DNA from: Leclercia adecarboxylata
GTDB lineage: Bacteria > Pseudomonadota > Gammaproteobacteria > Enterobacterales > Enterobacteriaceae
Assembly: GCF_023639785.1 (NCBI RefSeq)
Contig: NZ_CP098325.1
Coordinates: forward strand, 1 to 64,000
Direction of reading: 5' to 3'
DNA length: 64,000 bases
Shown here: positions 47,311 to 56,985 of the stretch, in pieces
How the letters are laid out: each line of letters opens with the position of its first letter
Position numbering within the stretch: position 1 is the first letter of the stretch
Made by a program: the position numbers and the translations under genes
Notes under the pieces: generated by a model
Database searches by the model: none
Seen by the model: the letters and a program-made list of their open reading frames with translations, nothing else
What the model was told of the DNA's origin: nothing

Positions 47311-47355
47311 GGCCTACGGGACCCGTAGGCCGGTGCAAGCGCAGCGCCGCCCGGC
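47311..47355. repeat. REP-like element with attached palindrome
   Basis: A 10-bp perfect inverted repeat GGCCTACGGG/CCCGTAGGCC (47311-47331) runs into a REP-like unit GTAGGCCGGTGCAAGCGCAG...CCCGGC (47325-47355), directly after the SRPBCC gene. Confidence 0.8.
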
Positions 47356-47449
47356 AAAAAGTGCCAAAAGTTGTCGAAACGTTAAATAGATCACACTTTA
47401 ACTGTTAAACTGCACGGCTTTCCCGCTCGTTTTCTCCTCAGGTGATGCC

Positions 47450-48640
47450 ATGACAGAACAGATCCAATCCGCCCCTTCGCCCTATGCCAGAGAGGTGACT
47501 CGCCCTAACTGGTCGGCGGTTTTTTCCGTGGCGTTTTGCGTCGCCTGCCTGATTACCGTGGAGTTTTTGCCGGTCAGCCTGCTGACGCCAATGGCACAGG
47601 ATCTGGGCATTTCCGAAGGGCTGGCGGGGCAGTCGGTTACCGTTACCGCTTTTGTGGCCATGTTTGCCAGCCTGTTCATTACGCAGGCGATTGGCACCAC
47701 CGATCGCCGCAAGGTGGTGATCCTCTTTTCTGTCCTGCTGACGCTCTCCTGTCTGCTGGTCTCGTTTGCCGATAACTTTATGCTACTGCTGTTGGGGCGC
47801 GCCTGCCTCGGGCTGGGGCTCGGCGGGTTCTGGGCGATGTCCGCCTCGCTCACCATGCGGCTGGTGCCGGCACGCACGGTGCCGAAAGCGCTGTCGGTGA
47901 TCTTCGGTGCCGTCTCCATCGCGCTGGTGATTGCCGCGCCGCTGGGCAGCTTCCTCGGGGGCATCATCGGCTGGCGCAACGTCTTTAACGGCGCGGCGGT
48001 GATGGGCGTGCTCTGTATTCTGTGGGTGTGGAAAGCGCTGCCGTCGCTGCCGGGCGAAGCCGCACACCACAAGCAGAACATGTTCAGCCTGCTGAAACGT
48101 CCTGGCGTGCTGGCGGGGATGACCGCCATCTTTATGGCCTTTGCCGGGCAGTTCGCCTTCTTTACCTATATCCGCCCGGTATTTACGACCATGGCCGGGT
48201 TTGACGTTGATGGTCTGACGCTGGTGCTTTTAAGCTTTGGTATCGCCAGCTTCGTCGGCACATCGCTGTCGGCGCAGTTCCTGAAGCGTTCCCTGAAAGT
48301 GGCGCTGGCGGGCGCGCCGCTGGTGCTGGCGGTCAGCGCTGTCGTGCTGATCCTGTGGGGGAGCGACAAGTGGGTCGCCTCGGCGATTGCCATTATCTGG
48401 GGCTTTGCCTTTGCGCTGATCCCGGTGGGCTGGTCGACGTGGATCACCCGTTCGCTTGCCGATCAGGCCGAAAAAGCCGGTTCCATTCAGGTGGCGGTGA
48501 TCCAGCTGGCGAACACCTGCGGTGCAGCGGTGGGCGGCATTGCGCTGGATAATTTGGGTCTGACATCACCGCTGGTGATTTCCGGTACGCTGATGCTGCT
48601 GACGGCGCTGCTGGTGGCGGGGAAAGTGAAGGCGCAGTAG
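47450..48640 (+). CDS. nepI: Purine ribonucleoside efflux pump NepI
   Basis: 396-residue inner-membrane MFS (DHA1) antiporter, 12 hydrophobic segments, exporting inosine, guanosine and related compounds in E. coli. Sequence tracks E. coli Nep[72 protein letters not shown] and [33 protein letters not shown]. Confidence 0.95.
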   Translation: MTEQIQSAPSPYAREVTRPNWSAVFSVAFCVACLITVEFLPVSLLTPMAQDLGISEGLAGQSVTVTAFVAMFASLFITQAIGTTDRRKVVILFSVLLTLSCLLVSFADNFMLLLLGRACLGLGLGGFWAMSASLTMRLVPARTVPKALSVIFGAVSIALVIAAPLGSFLGGIIGWRNVFNGAAVMGVLCILWVWKALPSLPGEAAHHKQNMFSLLKRPGVLAGMTAIFMAFAGQFAFFTYIRPVFTTMAGFDVDGLTLVLLSFGIASFVGTSLSAQFLKRSLKVALAGAPLVLAVSAVVLILWGSDKWVASAIAIIWGFAFALIPVGWSTWITRSLADQAEKAGSIQVAVIQLANTCGAAVGGIALDNLGLTSPLVISGTLMLLTALLVAGKVKAQ

Positions 48641-48648
48641 GTAAATTT

Positions 48649-48719
48649 CCCCTCACCCTAACCCTCTCCCCATAGGGGAGAGGGGACTGCCTGGTGCGGT
48701 CTTTGGCCGGGGTGAGGGG
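48649..48719. repeat. Nested inverted-repeat intergenic element
   Basis: Outer arms CCCCTCACCC (48649-48658) and GGGTGAGGGG (48710-48719) enclose an inner perfect hairpin CCCTCTCCCC-ATA-GGGGAGAGGG (48662-48684). It fills the gap between convergent nepI and yicL. A shorter relative is at 22086-22117. Confidence 0.8.
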
Positions 48720-48726
48720 CATCCGG

Positions 48727-49632
48727 CTACGCTGATGTCCGTCCATGTCTTCTTGAATCCATTGAAATCAGCACCACCGACGACACAATCAACAGCGTGC
48801 CCAGCCAGTCCGGCAGGGTAAACGCCACGCCCAGTAAAATGACCGACAGCAGGGCGCTGCTCAGCGGCTCGGCGCAGCTCAGGATGCTCGCTTTAGGCCC
48901 GCCAATCATCTGGGCGCCTTTCAGATACAGGCTGAAGGTCACCGCCGTGCCGATCACCACCAGATAGAAGAACGCCAGCAGTATACTGCCGTCGATGACG
49001 AAAGTGGTGCCGCGCCCGGCGTAGAACGGCGTCAGCATTAACCCGGCCAGCAGCATACTCCAGCCGACAATCGGCAGCGTGCCGTAGCGGGCGATCAGCG
49101 TGGACGGGTAGGTGGTGTAAAACGCCGCGGAGAAAGCGGAGGCGATACCCCAGGCCAGCGCGGCCGGGGAGATGGTCAGCGAGGTCGGATCGCCGTGGGT
49201 GACCAGTAAAAAGGTGCCAATAAGCGAGGTCATGATCGCCGCCAGCACAAAGATGCCCGGCCGCTTTTTGCGCGCCAGCGCAAACCACGCCACGATAATG
49301 GTCGGGGAGAGGAACTGCAGCACGGTGGCGGTGGCGGCGTTGGATTTTTCAATCGTCACCAGGAAGGTGAGCTGGACGATCAGCGCCCCGAACAGGGAGA
49401 AAATCAGCAGGCTGAGGGCGTCTTTGCGATTTTTGATGACCGTGAAAATCTTGTCACCGTGGACGAATGAGAGTGTCAGCAGGATCACGCCGGCAAACAG
49501 CAGGCGGATCATGGTCAGATACGGCGACGGGATCTGACTTTTCTCCATGATGTACTGCGCGCAAACCCCTGAACTGCCCCATAAAATGGCGGCGATCAGG
49601 ACGTTCAGCATCCCTTTTTTTGTGGCACCCAT
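48727..49632 (-). CDS. yicL: DMT-family inner membrane transporter YicL
   Basis: 301-residue protein with ten hydrophobic helices in two EamA repeats; matches E. coli YicL along its length ([72 protein letters not shown]). The start at 49632 replaces a longer open frame that runs into REP sequence. Transport substrate unknown. Confidence 0.93.
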   Translation of the reverse strand: MGATKKGMLNVLIAAILWGSSGVCAQYIMEKSQIPSPYLTMIRLLFAGVILLTLSFVHGDKIFTVIKNRKDALSLLIFSLFGALIVQLTFLVTIEKSNAATATVLQFLSPTIIVAWFALARKKRPGIFVLAAIMTSLIGTFLLVTHGDPTSLTISPAALAWGIASAFSAAFYTTYPSTLIARYGTLPIVGWSMLLAGLMLTPFYAGRGTTFVIDGSILLAFFYLVVIGTAVTFSLYLKGAQMIGGPKASILSCAEPLSSALLSVILLGVAFTLPDWLGTLLIVSSVVLISMDSRRHGRTSA

Positions 49633-49681
49633 GTTCTCCCCTGTTATGTCGATTTTTTTTCTAGCATAACATGGGAGTCTT

Positions 49682-49749
49682 GCCCGGCGGCGCTGCGCTT
49701 GCACGGGCCTACAAAATTAGTAGGCCGGGTAAGCGCAGCGCCACCCGGC
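49682..49749. repeat. Pair of inverted REP-like units (BIME)
   Basis: Two REP-like units face each other: 49682-49712 (GCCCGGCGGCGCTGCGCTTG...GGGCCTAC) and 49720-49749 (GTAGGCCGGGTAAGCGCAGC...CCCGGC), separated by AAAATTA. The pair lies between yicL and the porin gene. Confidence 0.88.
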
Positions 49750-49759
49750 AATTCTTACC

Positions 49760-51139
49760 TCAGAACCACGCCTCCCACATCGCGCCGACGTTGAAGTCGT
49801 CGAGGGTTTCGTCTTTCGTGTTGTTCACGCGGGCGGTGCGTTCGTTATCCACCTTGCCGCCGGTGACGTAGAAGCGCAGCATCGGACGGAATTCCGGCCC
49901 CATGGCGATGGACATGTTCTGCGACAGGGTCAGCTTCCAGCCCTTGTTATCCCCGCCCTGGTCGTAATCAACATGCTGCCAGCCCGCCTCCAGCCAGGTG
50001 GAGTGCACGTCGTTCCACCAGTGCATCGGACGCACGATGGCGTTGTAGTTCTTGCGGTTGTCGGTGTTGTCACGGCTGTTGTCATAGTCGTGGAAGGCCA
50101 GAATGTACTCCACCTGCGTCGCCTGGGTGAACTTGTACAGCCCTTCAAAGCTGGCGTACACCGTGGTCAGATCCTCGGTTTTGTTGAACACGCTGTTGTC
50201 GGCGTTATCAGAGTAGCGGGCAATCACCTTGTTCACGCCGCTGTCGTTGGTGTGGCTGATAACCGCACCGCCCTGCCAGGCGTTGGTGCGCTCTTCGGTG
50301 TCGATGGCCTTCGAGTCAAAGCCGTAGTTGGCGTAGATCTCCAGATCCAGTGGCCCCAGCTTCATGCCGTGAATTTTGGAGGTGGCCGCGTAGTTGCCCT
50401 TGTCGCCGGTGCCGGAGCCGCCGGTACAGGTGATGCGCGACGGGTTGGCCTCATCGTCCATCACTTCCGGGCTGCAGGACTCGACCGCCGCCACGGTGGC
50501 CACGTCAAACTGCACGCCGCCGATGTCGAAGTTCTTCACCCCGGCGCCCTGGCCGTCGTGGTTCATCCAGAAGTAGTCGTTGATGCCCTGCTGCGGACGC
50601 TGGTGGAAGTCACGCCCCGCCCAGATATAAGCGTTCGGGTTGGAGGCCAGAATATTGGTCACTCCGGCGTAGGCTTTTTTCAGGTTAACCTCGTCGCCCC
50701 AGTGGTCAATCATCACGTTGACGTCCCAGATGGCGCCATTTTCGCCTTTAAAGGCTTTGGAGAGCTGGAACTCGCCGCCGTTGCTTTCGTTACCCAGACG
50801 ACCAATCGCCGAGGCGCCGTTGTAGGAGCCGTCCACGGCGACGTATTTCTGATCCGCGGCCTGGAAGTGCGCTCCGTAGCGGGCATAACCGGTAAACTTA
50901 ATCCCGAACGGGATCGCCATATCCGGTGACTGGGCCGCGCTTTGCGGCTCGTTGATGACGTCGGCTTTTTTCGCCACGGCGGCATCCATTTTTGCCTGGC
51001 GCTCGGCCAGGGCTTTATCCACCGCTTTGGCCACAATGGCGTCGATTTGCTCCTGCGTAAATTCCTGGGCGAGGACAGACATCGGGCAAAGCGCGGCGAT
51101 AACCGCCATTGTTAATGGCAGTTTTTTAATCATATTCAT
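49760..51139 (-). CDS. Maltoporin-family outer membrane porin (beta-glucoside specific)
   Basis: 459-residue LamB-family 18-strand porin with a signal peptide (MNMIKKLPLTMAVIAALCPMSVLA) and an N-terminal coiled-coil-like segment (FTQEQIDAIVAKAVDKALAERQAKMDAAVAKKAD) before the barrel, as in BglH/ScrY-like sugar porins. Barrel signatures: FTGYARYGAHF at the first strand, AYAGVTN...YIWAGRDFHQRPQQGINDYFWMNHDGQGAG, and terminal aromatic F (MWEAWF). Last gene of the beta-glucoside PTS operon, 162 bases after the IIA gene; likely a channel for cellobiose-type sugars. Confidence 0.9.
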   Translation of the reverse strand: MNMIKKLPLTMAVIAALCPMSVLAQEFTQEQIDAIVAKAVDKALAERQAKMDAAVAKKADVINEPQSAAQSPDMAIPFGIKFTGYARYGAHFQAADQKYVAVDGSYNGASAIGRLGNESNGGEFQLSKAFKGENGAIWDVNVMIDHWGDEVNLKKAYAGVTNILASNPNAYIWAGRDFHQRPQQGINDYFWMNHDGQGAGVKNFDIGGVQFDVATVAAVESCSPEVMDDEANPSRITCTGGSGTGDKGNYAATSKIHGMKLGPLDLEIYANYGFDSKAIDTEERTNAWQGGAVISHTNDSGVNKVIARYSDNADNSVFNKTEDLTTVYASFEGLYKFTQATQVEYILAFHDYDNSRDNTDNRKNYNAIVRPMHWWNDVHSTWLEAGWQHVDYDQGGDNKGWKLTLSQNMSIAMGPEFRPMLRFYVTGGKVDNERTARVNNTKDETLDDFNVGAMWEAWF

Positions 51140-51301
51140 GGTTATCTCAATATATAGTTAAATTTTATTCAGACAATAACCACCCCGTTCCGGACTGACA
51201 GAATATGTCGCTATCATCAGAACAAGTTGATTTTTATTTTTTAGGGTACAGAGGCTTTACACTATTATCGTAACGACATCTCCACTGCTGATATTTAAAT
51301 A

Positions 51302-51607
51302 TTAGCGCTGATATAAGTGAATAATCTCTTCGGATAATTCACGGGCCAGCAGCGAGTTCATTAAATGATCCTGGGCGTGCACCATAATTAACGTCATCGG
51401 CTGACGGGCTTCGCCCGCGTCCTGCTCGATGAGTTTGGTCTGCATATGGTGTGCCTGGCGCGCGTAACCATCGGCTTCGCGCAGCAGGCTTTTCGCTTCG
51501 TCAAAGTTGCCCTGCCGCGCAGCATGCAGTGCTTCAAAGCACAGGCTGCGCGACTGACCAGCATTGACGATGATTTCCATTACGGCTTCTTCTAAGGCAA
51601 TCATCAT
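51302..51607 (-). CDS. PTS lactose/cellobiose-family IIA component
   Basis: 101-residue helical IIA protein (LacF/ChbA type). The phosphorylated His is H77 in MVHAQDHLMNS, with D80 of the metal-coordinating site nearby. It passes phosphate from HPr to IIB (54357). ATG ATG at the start; the first is taken. It lies 8 bases after the GH1 gene. Confidence 0.93.
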   Translation of the reverse strand: MMIALEEAVMEIIVNAGQSRSLCFEALHAARQGNFDEAKSLLREADGYARQAHHMQTKLIEQDAGEARQPMTLIMVHAQDHLMNSLLARELSEEIIHLYQR

Positions 51608-51615
51608 CTCTTACT

Positions 51616-53001
51616 CTATTTATCGAAACTATTATTCAGAGAGGTTTGGGCAAACCATTCTCCGCTCTTTTTAATGGTGCGTTGCTGCGTTTCTAAATCG
51701 AGCTGAATAAACCCATATCGGTTTTTATACGCATTACACCACGACCAGTTATCAATAAATGTCCACATATGGTAACCAAGGCAATTACTGCCTTCGCTAA
51801 TGCCTTTATGCAGCCATTTAAGATGTTCAGAAATAAAATCGATACGGTATTGGTCGTTAATCTGGCCGTTCTCAATAAAACGCTGCTCGTTTTCGACGCC
51901 CATTCCATTCTCTGAAATAAAACAGCGTGGGTTGCCGTAATTATCGCGCAGGTTAATGAGAATATCGTAAATACCCGGCTCGTAGATTTCCCAGCCGCGG
52001 TACGGGTTCATTTTGCGGCCCGGCATCTCGTAGCTGTCGAAGAACCACTCCGGCATAAACGGCGCGTTCGGATTAATGGCCGTATCACGACACTTCACCC
52101 GACGCGGCTGGTAATAGTTAATGCCCAGCAGGTCGATTTTACCGTCGGCAATCAGGGCGCTGTCTTCTGGCAAACAGGCAGGCAGCTGATCGTGTGCTTT
52201 CAGCATCGCCACCAGATCTGCCGGGTATTCCCCGCACAGCACCGGGTCGAGGAAGCTGCGGTTAAACAGCAGATCGCAATGGTGCGCGGCTTTCACGTCC
52301 GCCGGGTTCTGAGAACGCGGATAGGACGGGGTCAGGTTCAGTACGATGCCAATCTCACCGGCATAATGCCCGGCGCGGAAGGCGCGAACCGCCTGCGCAT
52401 GGGCCAGCACGGTGTGATAAGCCACCGTGGCCGCACGACGGAAATCGACCACGTTCGGGTAGTGGAAGTCATACAGATACCCGCCCTCTACCGGCACAAT
52501 CGGCTCGTTAAAGGTAAACCAGTGCATTACCCGATCGCCAAAAAGCTCAAAGCAGGTTTCTGCGTAACGGCCATAGGCCGCAACCACATCACGGTTTTCC
52601 CAGCCGCCAATCTCCTGCATCGCCATCGGCATGTCGAAGTGGAACAGGGTGATAAACGGCTTGATGCCCTGGGCGATCAGTTCGTCAATCACCTGATTGT
52701 AGAAGGCCACCGCCTCCTGGTTCACTTCACCGGTGCCGTCCGGGATCAGGCGCGACCAGCTTATCGAGGTGCGAAAGCTATTGTGGTTCAGCTGCTTTAA
52801 CAGCTGAATGTCGGCTTTCCAGTGCTGATAAAACGTGGAGGTATTCTGCGGCCCCACCCCGTTGTGAAAGCGATTCGGCTCTTTGGCAAACCAGTGATCC
52901 CAGATGGATAATCCTTTACCACTGCCCTGGCTTTCCCCTTCGGTTTGAGTTGCAGAACAGGCGCTACCCCACCAGAAGTTTTCGGGAAATGCATATTTCA
53001 T
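51616..53001 (-). CDS. 6-phospho-beta-glucosidase (GH1)
   Basis: 461-residue glycoside hydrolase family 1 enzyme hydrolysing phosphorylated beta-glucosides entering by the PTS. Acid/base Glu E166 (TFNEP), nucleophile E364 (ISENG). N-terminal FPENFWWGSACSATQTEG is the GH1 signature. The residues KSGEWF and YGFIQLD near the C terminus suit a phosphate-binding active site. Located between IIC and IIA, 17 bases after the IIC gene. Confidence 0.93.
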   Translation of the reverse strand: MKYAFPENFWWGSACSATQTEGESQGSGKGLSIWDHWFAKEPNRFHNGVGPQNTSTFYQHWKADIQLLKQLNHNSFRTSISWSRLIPDGTGEVNQEAVAFYNQVIDELIAQGIKPFITLFHFDMPMAMQEIGGWENRDVVAAYGRYAETCFELFGDRVMHWFTFNEPIVPVEGGYLYDFHYPNVVDFRRAATVAYHTVLAHAQAVRAFRAGHYAGEIGIVLNLTPSYPRSQNPADVKAAHHCDLLFNRSFLDPVLCGEYPADLVAMLKAHDQLPACLPEDSALIADGKIDLLGINYYQPRRVKCRDTAINPNAPFMPEWFFDSYEMPGRKMNPYRGWEIYEPGIYDILINLRDNYGNPRCFISENGMGVENEQRFIENGQINDQYRIDFISEHLKWLHKGISEGSNCLGYHMWTFIDNWSWCNAYKNRYGFIQLDLETQQRTIKKSGEWFAQTSLNNSFDK

Positions 53002-53018
53002 AAATCGTCCTCTTTGAC

Positions 53019-54344
53019 TTAATTGCCGACGGTCTCTGCTGCACCTACGGTCGCCTGCGCTTTCTGCTCTTCGGTTTTCACCAGAGAACGCTCATAAGCA
53101 CGCAGGAACGGTAAATACATCAGCGCCGACATCACCATACAAATGACGCACATCACCACCGGACTCAGGGCCCAGTTTGCCGCCCAGGAGGCACCAATCG
53201 GAGCCGGAGTCGTCCACGGCGTCAGCGACACAACCTGTGCCAGCCAGCCGAGTTTGGTGGCGGTGTAAGCCAGACAAGCGTTGATCATCGGAACGAACAC
53301 GAACGGAATAAACAGCATCGGGTTCATGATGATCGGCGCACCGAACAGAATAGGCTCATTGATGTTAAAGAAACTTGGCACCACGCCCATTTTACCAATG
53401 GTACGCAGATGCGTTACGCGGCTACGCAGCAGCAGGAACGCCAGCGGCAGGGTAGAACCAACGCCGCCGATGAGCAGGTAGTGGTCCCAGAAGCCCTGCA
53501 GATAGACGTGCGGCAGTGCCGCGCCGGCAGCCAGTGCGGCCTGGTTGGCGGAGAGGTTAGCCATCCAGAACGGGTTCATAATGCCGGTCACAATCAGCGC
53601 GCCGTGAATGCCAGCGAACCAGAAGATCTGGCACAGCAGCACGGAGAGCAGGATAGCGGGCAGGGAATCCGAGGCGGAAACCAGCGGCTCCAGCAGGTGC
53701 ATAATTGCCTGCGGGATGATCATCCCGGTCTGGGCTTCGATAAACAGATTCAGCGGGTGCAGCGTACCAATGATCACCACGACCGGGATCAGGATCTCAA
53801 ACGAACGCGCCACGCCGGTTGGCACTTCTTTCGGCAGACGGATGGTGACCTTGTGATCCTTCAGCCAGGCGTAAACGCGGGTGGCGTAGATAGAGGTGAT
53901 CAAGGCGGTAAAGATCCCCTGGCCCGACAGATACTGGGTGGAAATTTTGCCGTCGGCATACGGAGCAGCCACCAGCAGGAACGCCATAAACGCCAGCAGG
54001 CCGGACATCACCGGGTCGAGGTTAAACTGACGCCCGAGGCTCGCACCAATACCCACGGAGATAAAGAAGGTCATGACGCCCATGCTGAGGTTAAACGGCA
54101 GCATCAGCTGTTCACGGTAGGTCTCAGAAAAATCCAGCCAGCCGCGGGCGAAGCTGTTGGTGGTATCCGCGGAGAACGGCGGAAAGATGAACACCAGCAT
54201 AAACGAGCCGATGATCATGAACGGCAGCGCGGCGGTAAAACCGTCGCGGATGGCAATCACGTACTTTTGCTGGCCCAGCTTGCCCGCCAGCGGCGCGATG
54301 GACTGCTCAATGACGGCAACCATAGATTGATATAACGAACTCAT
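53019..54344 (-). CDS. PTS cellobiose-family IIC permease
   Basis: 441-residue inner-membrane permease of the Lac/ChbC/CelB family, about ten hydrophobic segments. Characteristic stretches: PFMIIGSFMLVFIFPP, GIHGALIVTGIMNPFW and FNINEPILFGAPIIMNPMLFIPF. It transports and phosphorylates the beta-glucoside together with IIA and IIB. 12 bases downstream of the IIB gene. Confidence 0.94.
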   Translation of the reverse strand: MSSLYQSMVAVIEQSIAPLAGKLGQQKYVIAIRDGFTAALPFMIIGSFMLVFIFPPFSADTTNSFARGWLDFSETYREQLMLPFNLSMGVMTFFISVGIGASLGRQFNLDPVMSGLLAFMAFLLVAAPYADGKISTQYLSGQGIFTALITSIYATRVYAWLKDHKVTIRLPKEVPTGVARSFEILIPVVVIIGTLHPLNLFIEAQTGMIIPQAIMHLLEPLVSASDSLPAILLSVLLCQIFWFAGIHGALIVTGIMNPFWMANLSANQAALAAGAALPHVYLQGFWDHYLLIGGVGSTLPLAFLLLRSRVTHLRTIGKMGVVPSFFNINEPILFGAPIIMNPMLFIPFVFVPMINACLAYTATKLGWLAQVVSLTPWTTPAPIGASWAANWALSPVVMCVICMVMSALMYLPFLRAYERSLVKTEEQKAQATVGAAETVGN

Positions 54345-54356
54345 GAGAACACCTTC

Positions 54357-54677
54357 TTAGTGTGCCGCTTCAATGAGCGACAGAGCATAGTCCAGCACCT
54401 TATCACCACGTTGCATACCGTAGTCCATCATATCAATGGCTTGTACCGGCACACCTTGCGTAGCAGCCTTGTCTGAGAGCGTTTTTAACATGTATTTGAC
54501 TTGCGGTCCGAGAAGCACGACCTGGTATTGCGGAAACTGGGTATCAAATTCTGCAACACCGTAAGCATCGATTTTGACAGGTAAACCGCGTTCGTCCGCG
54601 GCTTCGACCATTTTCCGTACCAGCAGACTGGTGGACATCCCGGCAGAACAGCACAGCATAATCTTGAACATCGACAA
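54357..54677 (-). CDS. PTS cellobiose-family IIB component
   Basis: 106-residue IIB of the Lac family; phosphorylated C10 in LCCSAGMSTSLLVRKM. Receives phosphate from the IIA encoded four genes down. First gene of the operon, so its promoter and operators lie in 54678-54965. Confidence 0.94.
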   Translation of the reverse strand: MSMFKIMLCCSAGMSTSLLVRKMVEAADERGLPVKIDAYGVAEFDTQFPQYQVVLLGPQVKYMLKTLSDKAATQGVPVQAIDMMDYGMQRGDKVLDYALSLIEAAH

Positions 54678-54724
54678 CCATCCTCAAAATGTAAATAGTT
54701 ATTGCGGAGATGATTGGATAACAT

Positions 54725-54873
54725 ATGGAAACCGGTTTCCATCCATATAAGACAGAAGTGTGACAGCCATCAAGATCCATTACTTATGGGGCCCGGTTAT
54801 CGGATTTGGGTCACATATTTCGGCTACTTTTGCATCACCTGGAGTGGAAACGGAAAATCGGTTTCCATGGAAA
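54725..54873. promoter_or_regulatory. LacI-type operators in the PTS divergent region
   Basis: ATGGAAACCGGTTTCCAT (54725-54742) is a perfect 18-base palindrome with central CCGG, typical of LacI-family sites, 48 bases upstream of the IIB start. Further half sites cluster at 54845-54873 (TGGAAAC, GGTTTCC, TTTCCATGGAAA) near the regulator gene. Two operators about 120 bases apart could support DNA looping. Confidence 0.75.
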
Positions 54874-54965
54874 ACGGAAACAGATATACTCCTGAATGGC
54901 TATAATATGAGCCGAAGTGGGATCGGGAATTACAGGGGCCAGGAGAGACCTGTCAGGGGAAAAAG

Positions 54966-55913
54966 ATGTCTACAATCAACGATGTATCACGTCTGGCCGG
55001 GGTGTCTAAAGCCACGGTATCACGGGTGTTGAGCGGGTCGCGCGGCGTGAAGGAAGCCAGCCGCCAGGCCGTACTGAAAGCAGTGGAAGAGCTGAACTAT
55101 CGGCCAAACGTGATTGCCCAGTCGCTGCTTAGCCAGTCAACCGGCTGTATCGGGGTGATCTGCGCCCAGGACAACATTAACCAGACGACCGGTTATCTGT
55201 ACGCGCTGGAAAAACATCTCAGCCAGCACCAGAAGCACCTGCTGCTTCGCTTCGCCAACGCCAAAGCCGACGTCATGAACGCGCTGGAAGAGCTCTCCTG
55301 CGGGTTATGCGATGACATTCTGATTATCGGGGCCCGTTTCCCGCTGCAAATCGATCGGGAGAACGTCATCCTGGTAGACTGCATGGAAACCAACAACGTC
55401 AATAGCATCCAGTACGACCATGCTTTTGCTGCGGAAACCGCCTGTAACTTTCTCGCCAGCCAGGGGCGCCGCCAGATTGCCCTGATCCACCCGCACGGCA
55501 GCGGTTTTGCCGATCAGGTGCTGCTGGGCTACAAGCATGGGCTGGAGAAAAACTTCCTGCCGTTTAATCGCAACCTGGTCTTTATGGACGCCACCTCATC
55601 CTCTGTGGCCCTGCAGGAGCTGCTCAACAACGCCAGTACGGTCAATTTCAACGCCTTACTGGTCGCCGACGAGCAGGAAGCACAGCGGGTGATCCCGCAG
55701 CTTCAGGCGTTCAACCGATCCGTACCCGGGGACATCATGGTCTTCAGTCTTGCGGGATCGCTGCATCTGCCGGGCATTCCGACCATTCCGGCGATTGAGT
55801 ACTCGATGGATGCCATGGCGGCACGGATCGTCAGCTGGCTGGATGAGAAGACGCAGATGCTGGGATCGTATGTCCTGCGCGGGGATTTAATTATTCCGGA
55901 TATGCGGCGATAA
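54966..55913 (+). CDS. LacI-family repressor of the beta-glucoside PTS operon
   Basis: 315 residues: N-terminal LacI HTH STINDVSRLAGVSKATVSRVLSGSRGVKEASRQAV with hinge helix NVIAQSLL, then a periplasmic-binding-protein-like sensor domain. Similar to AscG/CelR-type regulators. Divergent from the PTS operon; the perfect operator and extra half sites between the two suggest repression of the operon and of itself. Starts after AGGGGAAAAAG. Confidence 0.92.
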   Translation: MSTINDVSRLAGVSKATVSRVLSGSRGVKEASRQAVLKAVEELNYRPNVIAQSLLSQSTGCIGVICAQDNINQTTGYLYALEKHLSQHQKHLLLRFANAKADVMNALEELSCGLCDDILIIGARFPLQIDRENVILVDCMETNNVNSIQYDHAFAAETACNFLASQGRRQIALIHPHGSGFADQVLLGYKHGLEKNFLPFNRNLVFMDATSSSVALQELLNNASTVNFNALLVADEQEAQRVIPQLQAFNRSVPGDIMVFSLAGSLHLPGIPTIPAIEYSMDAMAARIVSWLDEKTQMLGSYVLRGDLIIPDMRR

Positions 55914-55947
55914 AAACTAAGGGGGCTGTATGGCCCCTTATGCGTAA

Positions 55948-56244
55948 TCAGTAATCCTCCATGCAGTCCACCTGGCTGACGGCATCCCAGTACCCTTCCT
56001 GATTGTTCCGCTCCATTGCCACCACCGCATTTTTGACCAGCATCTGATTCGCCTCAGAAGCCATAATCATCGCCTGCCACTCTTTATCGGTTTGCTTGCG
56101 TTGCGGGGCACAGGCTTTCTTCACATCCTTTAAAACCGCCTGTTTCATCTGTTCTAATTTTACCGGATCGTTCATTTCCTGAGCATGAACGAAGGCGGCA
56201 AAAAGCAGGCAGACGATAAGGCAAAACAGGTGCGCTGACTTCAT
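55948..56244 (-). CDS. yicS: Exported protein YicS
   Basis: 98 residues with a signal peptide (MKSAHLFCLIVCLLFAAFVHA). The mature part has VLKDVKKACAPQ and AVVAMERNNQEGYWDAVSQVDC, matching the conserved elements of E. coli YicS, with two Cys positioned for a disulfide. GGAGG precedes the ATG at 56244; the longer frame adds seven residues without support. Function unknown. Confidence 0.8.
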   Translation of the reverse strand: MKSAHLFCLIVCLLFAAFVHAQEMNDPVKLEQMKQAVLKDVKKACAPQRKQTDKEWQAMIMASEANQMLVKNAVVAMERNNQEGYWDAVSQVDCMEDY

Positions 56245-56565
56245 GGAAACCTCCGGAAAAAACACACACGTTTATGAAATATATCGTTACATCCGCCTTT
56301 GCGACCCAAGCCGAAAGTATTAATTTTGCCAATAGTTTCGCAGGGGTACGACTAAGCGTAGCCGCAGAATTTGGGGTACAGGCAAGGCGGGAAGAAAAAT
56401 TTGTGACGACGGGTGGCGGCCAGCTAATAAAGGGTGATGCCGTTCGCACAGGCGGTTTTTCGTTGTTTGCACTTACCTTTTTTTGCCAGCACAACGCCAG
56501 AATTTAGCGATTGTATCCTGGGCTCAGTGTGCGATAGTCGATGTGCAACGTAACGGGGGAATGAT

Positions 56566-56985
56566 ATGCAACTGAGTATTACCGACACCATTACTGAACA
56601 TGAACAGGAAGAGTTACTGCAGGGACTGCGGATCTATAACAGCCAGTTTATTAGTTTCTCCCGCGTGGCGAGCGATATCGCCGTCTATGCCCGTGATGAG
56701 AGTGGAAAAATGCGCGGGGGGCTGATCGGCAACCGCCAGGGCGAGTGGCTGAACATCAAATATCTGTGGGTCAGCGATGAAATTCGCGGAAACGGGCTCG
56801 GGGGCCAGCTGATGCAGGCCGCCGAAGACGAAGCGCGGAAACAAGGGTGCCGGCATGCGCTGGTGGATACCTTCAGTTTCCAGGCGCGTCCGTTTTATGA
56901 AAAGCAGGGCTATCAGGTAACCATGACGCTGGAAGATTTTCCGTATGAGGGAATACAGCGCCACTACCTGTCGAAGGCGCTTTAA
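56566..56985 (+). CDS. GNAT-family N-acetyltransferase
   Basis: 139-residue acetyltransferase. Acetyl-CoA motif A is [30 protein letters not shown]; motif B includes [16 protein letters not shown]. Substrate unknown. Convergent with the TetR gene, ends overlapping by 4 bases. Confidence 0.87.
   Translation: MQLSITDTITEHEQEELLQGLRIYNSQFISFSRVASDIAVYARDESGKMRGGLIGNRQGEWLNIKYLWVSDEIRGNGLGGQLMQAAEDEARKQGCRHALVDTFSFQARPFYEKQGYQVTMTLEDFPYEGIQRHYLSKAL

Noticed and set aside
54759..54774. TGTGA-N6-TCAAG as a CRP site for the beta-glucoside PTS operon
   Set aside because: Only one half matches TGTGA-N6-TCACA; CRP control is plausible but not supported by this sequence alone.
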